Of a DNA stretch of 64,000 nucleotides, positions 52,447 through 62,859 are shown piece after piece. Position 1 is the stretch's first letter; each line of letters begins with the position of its first letter. The stretch is from positions 217,238 to 281,237 of the forward strand of contig NW_005200861.1 in the NCBI RefSeq assembly GCF_000372725.1. Direction: 5' to 3'. The stretch is from Emiliania huxleyi CCMP1516 (lineage: Eukaryota > Haptophyta > Isochrysidales > Noelaerhabdaceae). Made by a program: the position numbers and the translations under genes. Under the pieces are notes generated by a model. That model saw nothing but the letters and a program-made list of their open reading frames with translations. It was not told the DNA's origin and searched no databases.

Positions 52447-54543
52447 CGTTATCTCTGGGACCGGAATCCGAGCATGGAGCGAGCTCGCGCTGCGCTAGGC
52501 CACAGATGGCGAGTGCGCTGCGATAGAAAGAGGCCAGCGCCAGGTCGCAGGTGTGCCGCCGGACGGGAGGGAGGGCGAGCGAGCCACTCTTGTGTAGTAC
52601 ACCGGGCGGAAACGAACGAAGCAGGGCCTCGTAGCGTCGGGCGTCCACGAGTGGGACACACACGATCTCGAGTAGGGCGGGGTCGAGGCATGAGACAGCG
52701 GCGTGTGTGCGGCGCCACACCGCACACGGCTCAGCACGGACACACACAGAAGCGGACGGACCACGCAGCAGGGTTTACCGGGCCCTCCGTCTTCCTTCGA
52801 GCCCTCCCACTTCCATCCACCCCTCCGACCGAAGGGCTCGCCAGCCCACAGACAGGGCTAGAGACAGGGCTGGAGGGGTCCCCGTCGGATCGGCGTCGGG
52901 AGGGCTCCACAGGGCTAACCCCCTCCCCGGACGCCGGGTGGGCTCGGAGGGACGCTGAGCCCTGGTCTGACAGCCTGACAGCAAACCCCGGACAGCGCCT
53001 GACAGTGCCCGCCCGACAGCCTGACTGACAGCGCTGACAGCACTTTCTCCGACAGTCTGACAGCACGTATCTGACAGCCTGACAGCAGAGTCTGACAGTC
53101 GAGGTGCTCCGTCGCTGTCAGGCCCTAACGTGACAGCCTGACAGCTGCCCGACAGCCCGACAGCACACAGTGGCCTGACAACAGCGCTGACAGCCCGACA
53201 GCAGCACAGACCGTACACAGTCAGACCCCGTAGAGCCTCTTTCTTGTGTCCCATGAGGGTATAACAAAACTAGTACATGCAAAGACATGTGAGTGTGGTC
53301 CATGTAGTCATGGGATGGTCATGGGTCTCTCTCTCAACCCTTCCGTCCCACACCTCTGCGCGTCTGCGGGGACCCCTCTCTAGCACCGGCGGCTGTGCTA
53401 CTACAAATGAAGCTACCAGCTAGCCTTCTGGGGCCCTACAGTCATATGCCTACGGCGTCTGGGTGGGGGTGGCCGCCGCCGTCTGTGCCGCCGCCGCCGC
53501 CTGCGCCTGCGCCGCCATATGCGCTCCCCAGGCGGCCGCCGCCGCCGGCGTGATCACGCCGTGTAGGAGGAGAGGCTGAGAGTATGTGTAGTAGAGTCCT
53601 GCTGGTCTCCTCTTGATAGTGTCATAAGTGTGGCTGGTGTGTGTCAGAGCCTGACAGCACCCCGACAGCACCACCTGACAGCACCTGACAGCAACAGCCC
53701 AACGTCTGACAGCAGCAGCAGCCTGACAGCTCTGACAGCTCCGACAGCGTCTGACAGCAACACCCGACAGCTCCGACAGCACCCGACAGCTACAGAGCAC
53801 CTCGACTGTCAGGCACGCACCCGACAGCACCCGACAGCACTGACAGCACCTGACAGCTGGTCTGACAGAGGCACCGGACAATGCCTGACGGCTGCCCGAC
53901 AGCCCGACAGATCACCTGACAGCACCTGACAGCCTGACAGCCAGGGCTCAGGAGGGACGGTCGGACAAGGGAGGATCTTCGTGACGGGAGGCCTCGAGAG
54001 GGGTCGGAAGGGCCCTCCGGGAGGGGTCGCAAAAAGATAAAAAACCCTTTCGCGGCTTATGTGACTGCCCCCCAAGAGGGCTCGGAGGGCTCGGAGCACG
54101 GAGGGCTCGGAGGGCTCGGAGGGCTGGAGGGCTGGAGGGCTCCATTAGGGCTCGGGGAGGGGTCGATCCTTGAGCCCTCCGAGCCCTCCGAGCCCTCCGA
54201 GCCCTCCGAGACCCCCGAGCCCGGCTCGGCGGCTCGCCCCTCCGAGCCCTCCGGGCACTCCATCCCTTGTGAGCTCTCCCGAGCCCCCCCTCCCGAGCCC
54301 ACCAGCGCCACCCTCGTGCCTCTCTGCCCTCCGCGCGAGGCAGCCCTCCGACCCCTCCGAGAGCTCTCCTGCTCTCCACCTCTCCCAAGCCCTCACGAGC
54401 CCTCCTACGCCTCGCTGTTTTGACCAGCCCTCCCAGCCGCCAGCCCCACCCCTCCGAGTGCCCTCCTGCGTCCTGGGCCCTGCCGCCTGACCGGACACCT
54501 CCTTCGGTGGAGCTGGAGGGCTCTTTAGGTCTCACGGTCCACA
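52447..54543. repeat. Minisatellite island
   Basis: No gene supported. Octamer-like CTGACAGC units occur at about 52960-53200 and again at 53646-53942, with spacings of 8-16 bases and the same orientation. At 54075-54420 a GGAGGGCTC array is followed by the complementary GAGCCCTCC array, so the two could pair into a long stem. Fragments of the GAGCCCTCC type also occur at 52780-52960. Confidence 0.75.
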
Positions 54544-55325
54544 CTCCCGCCTAGAGCTGTCAAACGTTAAGAGCCGAACAGTGTTGCTAGTGTTAAGGTT
54601 CTTCGGGCCAGTTTGGGGGGGCAAACCCTGCCCGCCCCCTAGCGCCCCAGGTAAGGCCCAGGTGTGGCCTAGGGCATCAGAAGGGACCAAGAGGAGTCCA
54701 GTCTGAGCCATAGAGCCCATGTCTTTGCCCCCGAAGGTCGCGTTCAAATGCCCGGAACGGACGTTACAGTGGTGTCCGGCCGGCGCGATCACCGAGCTGT
54801 GACGCTCAGGGAAGCCGGTTGAGGTACTGGTTTCTTTGCCCAGGGCTGGCCTTCCCCCCAGGCTGGATCAGCTGAGCAAGGTTTGGGGAGAATCCTATAG
54901 TAGGATCTTCAGATATTTTGACGGATGACCGTAAATGGGCAAAAACGGGGTGATGCTGGATACTAAGGCCGTGAGCTATGCAGGCGGTCAATTGTGCAGC
55001 TGGGCACGGTCAGCAGCGCCGACAGGGGCTGTCGCAAGGCGTGATAGCATGGCCGCAAGTACCGCGAATTCCCATGAAAAACAAGTGAAAAATCTCGCAA
55101 AAAAAGAAAAATCTTGGCCTGCGGCGGGCTGGGGAACCCCATCTCCCCCCCGCACGGGTACCCCCTAGGCCCTCCGCCTCCCCCCAGAGTGCTGACCACT
55201 TTGTGCACTGAACAACAGTAACAACAGTACACGAGTAACAAACAGAAACAGCAACGTTGAGTACTTCAGCCAACAATAGTGCAACTGTTGGCCCACATTT
55301 AACGTTTGACAGCTCTACTCCCGCC
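54544..55325. mobile_element. hAT-like non-autonomous DNA transposon, 766 bp, with 8-bp TSD
   Basis: The element spans 54552-55317. It begins TAGAGCTGTCAAACGTTAA and ends with the exact reverse complement (19 bases). The flanking octamer CTCCCGCC is duplicated (54544-54551 and 55318-55325). An 8-bp target duplication and a terminus fitting YARNG (TAGAG) are the accepted hAT features. Inverted similarity continues loosely for another 25 bases. The interior has no transposase; a short frame at 54935-55168 is not convincing. Confidence 0.85.
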
Positions 55326-55714
55326 CTCCGCAGGCCCTCCCGACCCCTCCACACCCCCTACAGCGGCACCCCTACCTACCCCTCCCGCCGTTTTAGGGCC
55401 TACCCACCCGCACACTCCGGAGCTCTGTCGGACTGAGGGACCTCGCGGTCCTCGCCGAGGGTCGCGGCCCGCACCAGCCGCGGCGACGGAGCGTCGGACC
55501 TCGGAAGTCGGCTGGAGTGGACTTGGGGGTTGGGGAGTTCGAGATCGAGTGCGGAGGCGCGAACCGACGGCACACCAGAGGGCAGAGGCCCCGCGCCGTG
55601 CGCGGTGTATCGAGCGGCGAGGTTTTTATATCAGCCTCTGCGCGTCGAGCGACGAGCCAATCCAAAAACCCGCGTGTGGGTGTATGCGCCAGGTACGGTA
55701 TGCGCTCCGCGTCC
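55326..55714. other. 3' flank of the hydrolase gene, nothing recognised
   Basis: Overlapping low-complexity frames occur on both strands; none has a recognisable domain. Confidence 0.4.
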
Positions 55715-57311
55715 TCACTCGTCCAGCGCTGCGCCGGTCGTCGCCTCCGCTAAGAAGGCCGCGCTGAGCTGGTCGGCCCACCGGGCGGCCGTCAGGCCTC
55801 GGGCGAAGCAGCAGTGGCCTCCCTTGCCGTAGCGGAGCAGCACGGCCCTCGGGCAAGAGCGACCGCCTAGCAGCGCCGGCGCGTTGTCGTCGACGTTGCG
55901 GGGTTTGCAGACCGGGTCGTCGTCAGCGTTCAAGATCAGGATCGGCACCTGGCGGCGCGGACGAGTCGCAAAGATTGGGAGGTCAGTGTTGGACACAACC
56001 CCACCACCCCACCCACCGCGGCCGTGCTGCGGTGTGCCACGCCCCGCATCACCTCTGACTTATGAACTCTCAATCACGCGCCGTGCTGCAGTGTGCCACA
56101 CCCCTCGCCAATACTGAATTATGACTCACGCGCCGTGATGCGGTGCGCGACGCCCATCGGGTTGCAGCGGCTCAGGTAGGCTGCAAACGCCTATGGGAAG
56201 ATCTGAGGAGATCTGGGGGAGATCTGGGGGAGATCTTGCCCAGGTAGGCTGCAATCGCGTTGGCGACGGTGCTGGCGTCTGCCTCGAGGACGCCGCTGCT
56301 CGCGTCGGAGGGCCGGGCGGCGGCACGAGAGGAGCCGGGGCTCCACGTCTGCGCCCTCGGCCGCGCCTCTGTTCTCGCGGCCGCCGGAGGCACGCTGCCA
56401 ATCCCGCGTCCGATGACGGAGGCGGGCGAGCCCAGCCCCTCCTTTGGCGGCGCCTCTGGCGCGGCTGCGAACGGCGAGGCGGCAACCATGAAGCTGTGCA
56501 TGTCCCTGCTCTCCTCCATGCGGCGGCACACCTCCGGGGCGGCGCGGCGCAGCACGGCGCCGTTCTGACCGCGCAGCCAGTGCCGCTTCAGGACGCCGAT
56601 GTAGAAGGCCGAATCGTACAGCGCGCCGCAGCGGGAGAGGCAGACAGAGATGTCGTAGCCAGGGCAGTTGGCAAAGGCAGCGGCGACCGGCGTGGCCGCG
56701 CCCTCCTCTCCGAGGTACCGCACCATGAGCGCTGTGCCGGCTGAGATGCTGTGCAGCAGGAGCCTCGCGCCCGGCCGCTGCGTGAGGATGCGCATCAGCG
56801 CCTCGCGCAGGTCCTCGGTCGACCCAAACAGGCTGAAGCGCGGCGAGGTGAGCGGCCTGCCGCAGCCCCTAGCGTGCAGCACCACCGGCCGCAGGCCCTG
56901 CGAGATCATGGCGCGCAGCGTGTGCGCCGTGCCCGCAATGCTCCCGCAGAGCCCCGGCAGGATGAGGACGATGGGCGCGTCGGCTGCGACGGAGGCCGGC
57001 ACGTCAGGCCACGCGAGCGCGAGCGTGCCGCCGTCTGCGGTGCGCCACACATCTTCGCGGTGCGCGATCTGAGGCGAGAAGATGTTGAGGCCGTACCAGA
57101 TCGTCTGCAGGTGCCCACTGAAGAGACCGCCGAGCCACGGCGTCGGCCAGAAGGACGCATCGCCAGCGACCTTGCGCACAGCTTCCGCGACCTCCTCGGC
57201 GTCGCTGCCGATCGTCCAGGCGGGGACGGACCGCTGGAGCCGCGACGCGACATCGGCCGCCACCACGAGCGCCGCCGCTGCCTTGCCCGCAGCCGGGAGC
57301 ACGGCGATCAT
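55715..57311 (-). CDS. ABHD/YheT (EMB8)-type alpha/beta hydrolase
   Basis: Three exons are inferred: 57311-56240, 56180-56134 and 55948-55715 (450 residues). Start is ATG 57311 (MIAVLPAAGKAAAALVVAAD), a possible membrane anchor. Family features: FWPTPWLGGLFSGHLQTIWY (the HLQT signature), APIVLILPGLCGSIAGTAHT, RPVVLHARGCGRP, the nucleophile elbow LLLHSISAGTALMVRYLGEE, then VPILILNADDDPV (Asp) and LLRYGKGGHCCFARG (His). The catalytic triad is complete. There is a low-complexity insertion (about residues 300-345) before the last helix. Both donors must be GC (CTGG|GCAAGA, ACG|GCGCGT). Both introns contain copies of adjacent exon sequence. The exon 2 phase yields a short AYLAYL repeat. Likely a membrane-associated lipase or acyl hydrolase; substrate unknown. 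Confidence 0.85.
55949..56133 (-). repeat. ABHD intron 2 built of boundary duplications
   Basis: The exon 2 end (GTCGCGCACCGCATCACGGC) is followed in the intron by two further diverged copies with about 51-55-base spacing, each containing GTGGCACAC(T/C)GCAGCACGGC. The intron therefore consists largely of repeats of the exon/intron junction. Confidence 0.7.
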
Positions 57312-57860
57312 CGCTCTCGTTACAGCAACCAAGGCCGGCAGCTCGCCCTGCGCCGCCCCAGCGGAGGCTCCCTCGCACAACACTGGGCCCGGAGGTCTCC
57401 GTTTTCTTTCCTTCTTTCTTTACTAGGCCGATCCCTCCCTTGCGTTCTCTGTTTTCTTTCTTTCTTTACACTAGGCACGGGACTGGCGCGCACTGACTGG
57501 CACTAACACAGGAATTTTAGACCCCCCCCCTGAGTTGCGTTTTCTTTTTTCTTTCTTTGGGCACGGGACTCGCAAAAGAATCTGGACCCGCCTCTCTCAC
57601 AGCACACTGGCACGACAAGGGCGCAGACTGGCGCGGACTGGCAAAAGAAAAACATACTTCTAGAAGCAGGGAGGGATAGCCGTTGAGGAGAAAGGGCGCA
57701 ATATCTATCGCGGATACCCCGGTCTGAAGCCTCTCGAGCTTGGTTGAGAGGTCGGCCGCCTGCATCGGCCATCGCAAAATAACCCCTCCGTCACGTATCA
57801 ATCTCCAAACACACCCACACAATCTCCCGCGGGCCGAATCGGGTGACTCTAGCTCGTACA
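57312..57860. other. Hydrolase upstream region with repeat tails
   Basis: Contains three CTTT-rich tails (57405-57425, 57455-57468, 57540-57560) with GATCCCTCCCTTGCGTTCTC, matching family 1/F 3' ends, plus CGGGACTGGCGCGCACTGAC sequence also seen at about 29055. No gene. Confidence 0.5.
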
Positions 57861-58640
57861 GGGTGTGGGCCAGAGTCTCCGTGAGTCCCGCCAGCGCAGC
57901 CGCCGTCGCAGCGGCCGCAGCCCCGTGCGCGCCGCGCCGCGCCGCGAGCGTCGGAGCGCCGCGGGGCTGCGGCCTGCCGCGCGCGGCGGCGTGGCCAGAA
58001 AGGACCGACCGCCGGTGTGGCGTGCAGCAGGGTGGGAGAGAAGGGCAGGCACGTAGTCCTGGGCAGTGTGTGCCTCACCTAGGCAGGGCGCGTCGATTCA
58101 CGGCGTGCTTTCACGGCTCTCTGGATGTTCTCGGACGCTCCATGGGCACTTGGAGCACTTGGAGTGCAGTCATTAACCTCACATCCAGGGCCGGGGAGCT
58201 AAGAAGCGCACCCACAGCGGGCCGGATGATCGGCATCGGGTTACGGGCTAGAGAGCCCTAGCCCTGGGGGGGGTGCGCGTTCGCAGGGAAAGGGCCGTAA
58301 ACGGTAAACACAGGTCTCCGAGGGTTGGTTCTGCGCTTTGGGTGTCCCCTAGCTGCGGAACGCCCCCTCTACTCGGAGCTAGTAAACACCAGACACGAGC
58401 ATGACGTCACTCTCACCCGACATCGCCACTTAGGGCTCCTCCGCCCGATCTCCCCACCCCCCATCCGAAGGGGCTCCCCTCTCCTCCCGGTCCTCCCTCC
58501 TGTTCGCTTTCCGATGGTCAGGCGTCGCCGTCGGCTGCGGAGCCCGCCTTCCCCTCTTATACTTCTTCGGCCGCGGCTTCGCCGCCGTCTCGCCTTCTCT
58601 GTCTGATCCCGTTTTTTGAATTCTTTCTGAGCCTGGACTC
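57861..58640 (-). mobile_element. Duplication copy 2 and family 2 copy 4
   Basis: 57861-58340 duplicates 50772-51313. Beyond it the family 2 element continues on the minus strand into its coding end (58430-58640: RPKKYKRGRRAPQPTATP in one frame, GGALSGDVG-stop). Here the retroelement extends further 5' than in copy 1, so this may be the donor arrangement. Confidence 0.65.
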
Positions 58641-58654
58641 CTGGGTTCCGGCTC

Positions 58655-58870
58655 CTAGCCAGATAGGGGGTCTGTTCCCACCGGCTGGCGCCTCTGCAAT
58701 AGGTAGGTAGGTCCGGTTTTGACCGCCCCAGAGGGCCCCGCAAAGAGCAATAGGTAGGTACCCCCTATTTTCGTCTTTTTTCGCTTCGCTGCGCGGCCTG
58801 GGGATAGGTAGACAGGTAGGGCGTTTTCGCGCGTGGTAGGTAAGAGCGCAGACCCCCTATCTGGCTAGGG
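58655..58870. repeat. Short dispersed element and inverted GGTAGG/ATCTGGCTAG block
   Basis: 58655-58745 matches 42385-42465. CTAGCCAGATAGGGGGTCTG (58656-58675) reappears inverted as CAGACCCCCTATCTGGCTAG (58850-58869), so about 215 bases are bounded by a 20-base inverted repeat enclosing several GGTAGGTA units. This may be a complete small element. Confidence 0.7.
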
Positions 58871-58982
58871 GCCGGAACCCTGGCTGGTACGAACGTTTTA
58901 GAGTTCCACCGCTACGACTGGAGATATATCGAGATTTGGTCACCATGACCACTATGAAGCAAAAGGGTTAAACTTTCAGGCC

Positions 58983-59145
58983 CTCCCTCCAAATTCGGGT
59001 CGGAGCGTAGCGGAGTGGGCCCCGAGTTTGAAAAGGGCGACGGACGCTTGCGTCCTAGCCTCCAACAACGCCTCCCCGGCGCAGAGGGTCCCCCGGAGGA
59101 ATGCTCAACCGCTCCACGCCACGCCGCTTGCGGCGGTCCTATTGC
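58983..59145. repeat. Inverted dispersed repeat, pair of 15765-15925
   Basis: Reverse complement of 15765-15925 over about 155 bp; it also lies directly upstream of a gene. Confidence 0.8.
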
Positions 59146-59248
59146 AATATTCCCAGCTCCGCTGAGGCGGTACCTAGGTACGAACCAGCGTTTGCCGTCA
59201 TTCCGCCCATCGTTGTCGAGCCACTCCCATGACCCGTCTCGACGGAAA

Positions 59249-60454
59249 ATGCCTGCCGCCTGCTCCACCGCGGCCGATTGCGCCGGCTTCAACGGGGACT
59301 GCGTCTCCGGCGGCTGCGAGTGCCACCCCGGCTGGGCCGGCGAGCGTTGCGGACAGGTCAGCTGGTCTGCCGCCGGCGCGAGGAGAGCGTTCCGATCCCG
59401 CTCGTGGACGTGGGGCGGCTCGCCCATCCGAGACGGATCGACCGTCCACATGTTTGCGTCGGAGATGACTGGCGACTGCGGCGTCTTGCATTACTGCTCC
59501 AACTCGCGGGTGGTCCACCTGACTGCCGCTCACCCGCTCGGGCCTTACGAGCGAGCGGGCGTGGCGCTGGCTCCCCGCTCGCCGCCGCACTGGGACTCGG
59601 GCGGCGTGCACGGCCCGACAATCCACCGCGTCCGGTCGGGAGGCGCATGGCTGTGGGCGCTCTACTACATGGGCTCGGCCAACACCTGGGACCCGCGGGA
59701 CGGCACGCACCCAAACTGCACGCGGCGCGTCGACCCGAGGACGGGCGACCGCGCTACTCGCCGCGTCGGGCTCGCCACGTCGGCCTCGCTCTGGGGGCCG
59801 TGGGCGCGGCGCGATTCGCCCCTGCTCGGGCCGGGCGATCGAGCCGCCGGCGACTGGGACTATGAGGATGTCAGCAACGCCACGCCCCTCCTTCTGCGCA
59901 ATGGCACGGTGCTGATGCTCTACAAGGGGCGCGGCGGCGACCTGCAGGCCGTGGGCGTCGCGCGGTGCGCTCGCTTCGATGGGCCATGCTCCCGCCTCCG
60001 GCCAGCCTCGCCCGTGCTGAGCTCGCGAGTCGAGGACACGTGGGGCTGGGTGGCGCCCGCCTCGGAGGACGGCACGCGGCCAGAGGTGCTGCACGTCCTC
60101 AGCCACGCGGGCAACGGGGCGACCGAGGCGGGCGGCCACGCATGGTCGCTCGACGGCGTCCGCTGGAACGACACGACGAGGAGCGCCGGCGCGGCGTACA
60201 CGGGGGCCGTCCGCTGGGCAGGTGGCGGCACGCAGGTGATGCTGCGGCGAGAGCGCCCGCAGGGCCTCCTTCGAGCGGCGGCGCCAGTCAGAGGGGCCGG
60301 AGAGGAGGCCGGCGGCTCGTACGGCGTCCCGGAGGCCGTGTGCACAGCCGTGCAGCCGCGGCGGTGCCCCGCCGATGGCGGCCCGCCGAGCGGGACGGAG
60401 GACTGCCGCTCGTTCACCATCTGCGAGGCGGTCGCGTTGGGGTCCCCAGTGTAG
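59249..60454 (+). CDS. EGF-like plus five-bladed propeller (GH43/32-like) protein
   Basis: Frame from ATG 59249 (MPAACSTAADCAGFNGDCVS), 401 residues; the open frame extends upstream into a dispersed repeat without ATG. The N-terminus is one EGF-like module (CSTAADCAGFNGDC...CECHPGWAGERC). The rest resembles a glycosidase-type beta-propeller: VHMFASEMTGDCGVLHYCSN, HLTAAHPLGPYERAGVAL, WDSGGVHGPTIHRV, LWALYYMGSANTW, DYEDVSNATPLLLRNGTVLM, LYKGRGGD and GYGVPEAVC-like end (SYGVPEAVCTAV). Acidic residues suited to catalysis are present (WDSGG, DYEDVS), but I cannot prove activity. Two NxT sites (SNAT, RNGT) and Cys pairs fit a secreted protein; a 5' exon with a signal peptide is probably missing. 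Confidence 0.7.
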   Translation: MPAACSTAADCAGFNGDCVSGGCECHPGWAGERCGQVSWSAAGARRAFRSRSWTWGGSPIRDGSTVHMFASEMTGDCGVLHYCSNSRVVHLTAAHPLGPYERAGVALAPRSPPHWDSGGVHGPTIHRVRSGGAWLWALYYMGSANTWDPRDGTHPNCTRRVDPRTGDRATRRVGLATSASLWGPWARRDSPLLGPGDRAAGDWDYEDVSNATPLLLRNGTVLMLYKGRGGDLQAVGVARCARFDGPCSRLRPASPVLSSRVEDTWGWVAPASEDGTRPEVLHVLSHAGNGATEAGGHAWSLDGVRWNDTTRSAGAAYTGAVRWAGGGTQVMLRRERPQGLLRAAAPVRGAGEEAGGSYGVPEAVCTAVQPRRCPADGGPPSGTEDCRSFTICEAVALGSPV

Positions 60455-61197
60455 CGCTCCAAATCCGCACTCTTCGCGATGGTGCTCCGCGACGACGCCC
60501 TCCCGACGAAGCCGGATCTGGCGGGCGACTGGCCGGCGGAGCCCGGCGCCGGAGGACGAGGATGGCCGTAATGGACCGGGACGAGCTCTGGGAGGTACAG
60601 TGTTAGTGTATATATTGTAGAAACAGACCGTGTGCACAATATGTCTCAGTCTAGCTAAGCCTGGGTAGGCGATGCCGAGGCCGTACAGCAGCTTGATGGT
60701 GCTTCGCCGGCGTGCGTCGCCGCCGCCGCGCCGGCCGCCGCCGGGGCCCCGGTTTGGACTGTGTTTGGGGTGGAGGAGGGCGGGTCCGATGGGCGGCGTG
60801 ATGGTAGTTTATGGCCCTCCAATTTCACCCACTCACTGCCACCGGCCGTAGGGGCCTCACGGACGTCGCAGTTTATGATTTCAAAGGGTCCTGCCGTCGC
60901 TCAGTCCGAACACCTCACTCTGCTCTCTGGGGGGGGCGCGACCGAGCCCTCCCTGCGCGGACGAGCACATGGTTTGGGACCTGAGCGATGGCAGAGGCAT
61001 TCAAAATTGCCCCGTGAGGCCCTGCCGGTTGGGAGTGGTGAGTGGGGGAAATGAGGACCATAAACAAGCACCATATCCCCCACCGCGACCAGCCCACACA
61101 CAGCCCAAGCCATCGTTTGCGTATTGTGTGTGCCCTTCCTCCAACCTACTCTCCGCTCCTGCCTGGAGCGCCGCGTATACCATAGAGACATATTTCA

Positions 61198-61294
<97 letters not shown>

Positions 61295-61578
61295 GGACTC
61301 TCGCGTGTACGTCCCCGTCACCGAGCGCGTGAGGCAACGCACATGGACATGCCGGCAACAGTCAGCGGACAGCGGCGGGGGCGGCGTGGCGGGCGATCGG
61401 GGAGAGCGAGCCCATGCGAACGCTAGCCGCAACTCCGCGGCCCCCACGAGTTGGAGATCATACGCGTGTCTCCGATCCATCCTCGTCCAGCTCCTGCTCC
61501 ACAGAGCCACAGCAGCAGTCTCCTCCCGAGAGGCACGAGCGTGCTCGAGTGAACGTGTCCTCGATCTCGTCCTCGTCC
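60455..61578. other. Intergenic with (AG)n tract
   Basis: A pure AG run lies at 61201-61292. The minus-strand frame opposite the propeller gene and the plus-strand frames here are low-complexity. No gene is supported. Confidence 0.5.
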
Positions 61579-62783
61579 TCAGACCGATGCCGTCTTGGGA
61601 GACGCCGCCGAGGCTCGCGTCCTCTTCTTGGGGGTCGGCCGCACCACCCACTCCTCGATGTCGATCTTCTTGGGCAGCAGCTGGTTCTGCTCGTCGCCGT
61701 GGCCTAGCACGCCGTCTCCTCCACCGCCCCAGCTCCAGACGCTGCCGTTGGCGGTGCGGGCGAGGCTGTGGTGGTGTCCCGCCGACACGGCGACGACGCG
61801 CTGGCCAGCCAAGGCCTCGATCTTCTTGGGCGGCTGGTCCTTCTCGTCGCCGTGGCCCAGCTCGCCAAAGGTTCCACGGCCCCAGCTCCAGACGGCGCCG
61901 TCGGCGGTGATGGCGAGGCTGTGCAAGTCTCCAGCTGACACAGCGACGACGTGCTGGCCAGCCAGGCCCTCGACCTTCTTGGGCAGCAGGGTCGGCTCGT
62001 CGGGCCCAGCACCACGCCGCGGCCGTGGTTAAGGCCCCACGACCAGACGGCGCCGTCGGCGGTGATGGCGACGCTCATGTTGTTTTGCGCCGACACGGCG
62101 ACGACGCGCTGGCCCGCAAAGGCCTCAATCTTCTTGGGCAGCAGCTGGTCCTCGTGGTCACCGTGGCCCAGCACGCCATAGAGTCCGCCGCCCCAGCTCC
62201 ACACCCCGCCGTCGGTAGTGAGAGCGAGGCTGTGCTTGAGGTCCGCCGCCACAGCGACGACGCGCTGCCCCGCCATGGACTCGATCTTCTTGGGCAGCAG
62301 GTTGTCGGACGTGCCCAGCTGGCGGCCGTCCAAGCCCCAGGTCCACACAGCGCCGTCGGCGGTGATGGCGAGGCTGTGATTCGACCCCGCCGAGACAGCG
62401 ATGACGCGCTGCCCGGCGAAGGCCTCGATCTTCTTCGGCTGCAGCTGATTCTCGTCGTCGCCGTGGCCCAGCCGGCATGCACAGCCCCAGCTCCAAACGC
62501 TGCCGTCGGCGGCGATGGCGAGGCTGTGGATCTCTCCCGCCGACGCGCTATCGGCGAGCTCGCCTCCCAGCATCGACGGAAGGATGGTCGGCGTGTTGAG
62601 CCGCGTCACGCCCTCGCCGTGACCGAGCAGCCCATTGACAGCCAGGGCCTCCTCTGAGTCGAGATCATCGCCGACCTCGATCTCATCGTTGCCGGACGAG
62701 AAGAGCCGGCCCACGCCGTCGATGAAGACGCTGTGCTGAGTGCCCGCCGCCAGCGTCGATCGGAGGTTCGCCTCGGCCTGCAT
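61579..62783 (-). pseudogene. RCC1-repeat protein gene with a frameshift
   Basis: ATG 62783 (MQAEANLRSTLAAGTQHSVF) opens a run of RCC1 blades of the form LLPKKIEAFAGQRVVAVSA.. HSLAITADGAVWSWG, five to six of them, up to about 62015. The same pattern continues in another frame from 61941 or earlier (VVAVSAGDLHSLAITADG, GTFGELGHGDEKDQPPKKIE, GHHHSLARTANGSVWSW) and ends with a basic stretch KKRTRASAASPKTASV at 61579. At the break GGGCCCGACGAGCC replaces an expected GGCCACGG.GACGAG, consistent with loss of four (or one) bases in the repeat. It may be a real null allele or a sequence error. Intact, it would give a seven-bladed propeller of about 400 residues, a protein-interaction or GEF-type scaffold. 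Confidence 0.7.
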
Positions 62784-62859
62784 CGTGTGCCCGCGTCGAG
62801 GCCTATCGCACTGCTATCGCACTGCCTTCTCTCTTGTTGTTGTCCTTCGATTTCCTTCA

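Noticed and set aside
59198-60637. 479-residue minus-strand frame opposite the propeller gene
   Set aside because: Arg/Pro/Ala-rich antisense shadow of a coding sequence with clear domains.
61201-61292. Arg-Glu repeat protein
   Set aside because: Translation of an (AG)n run.
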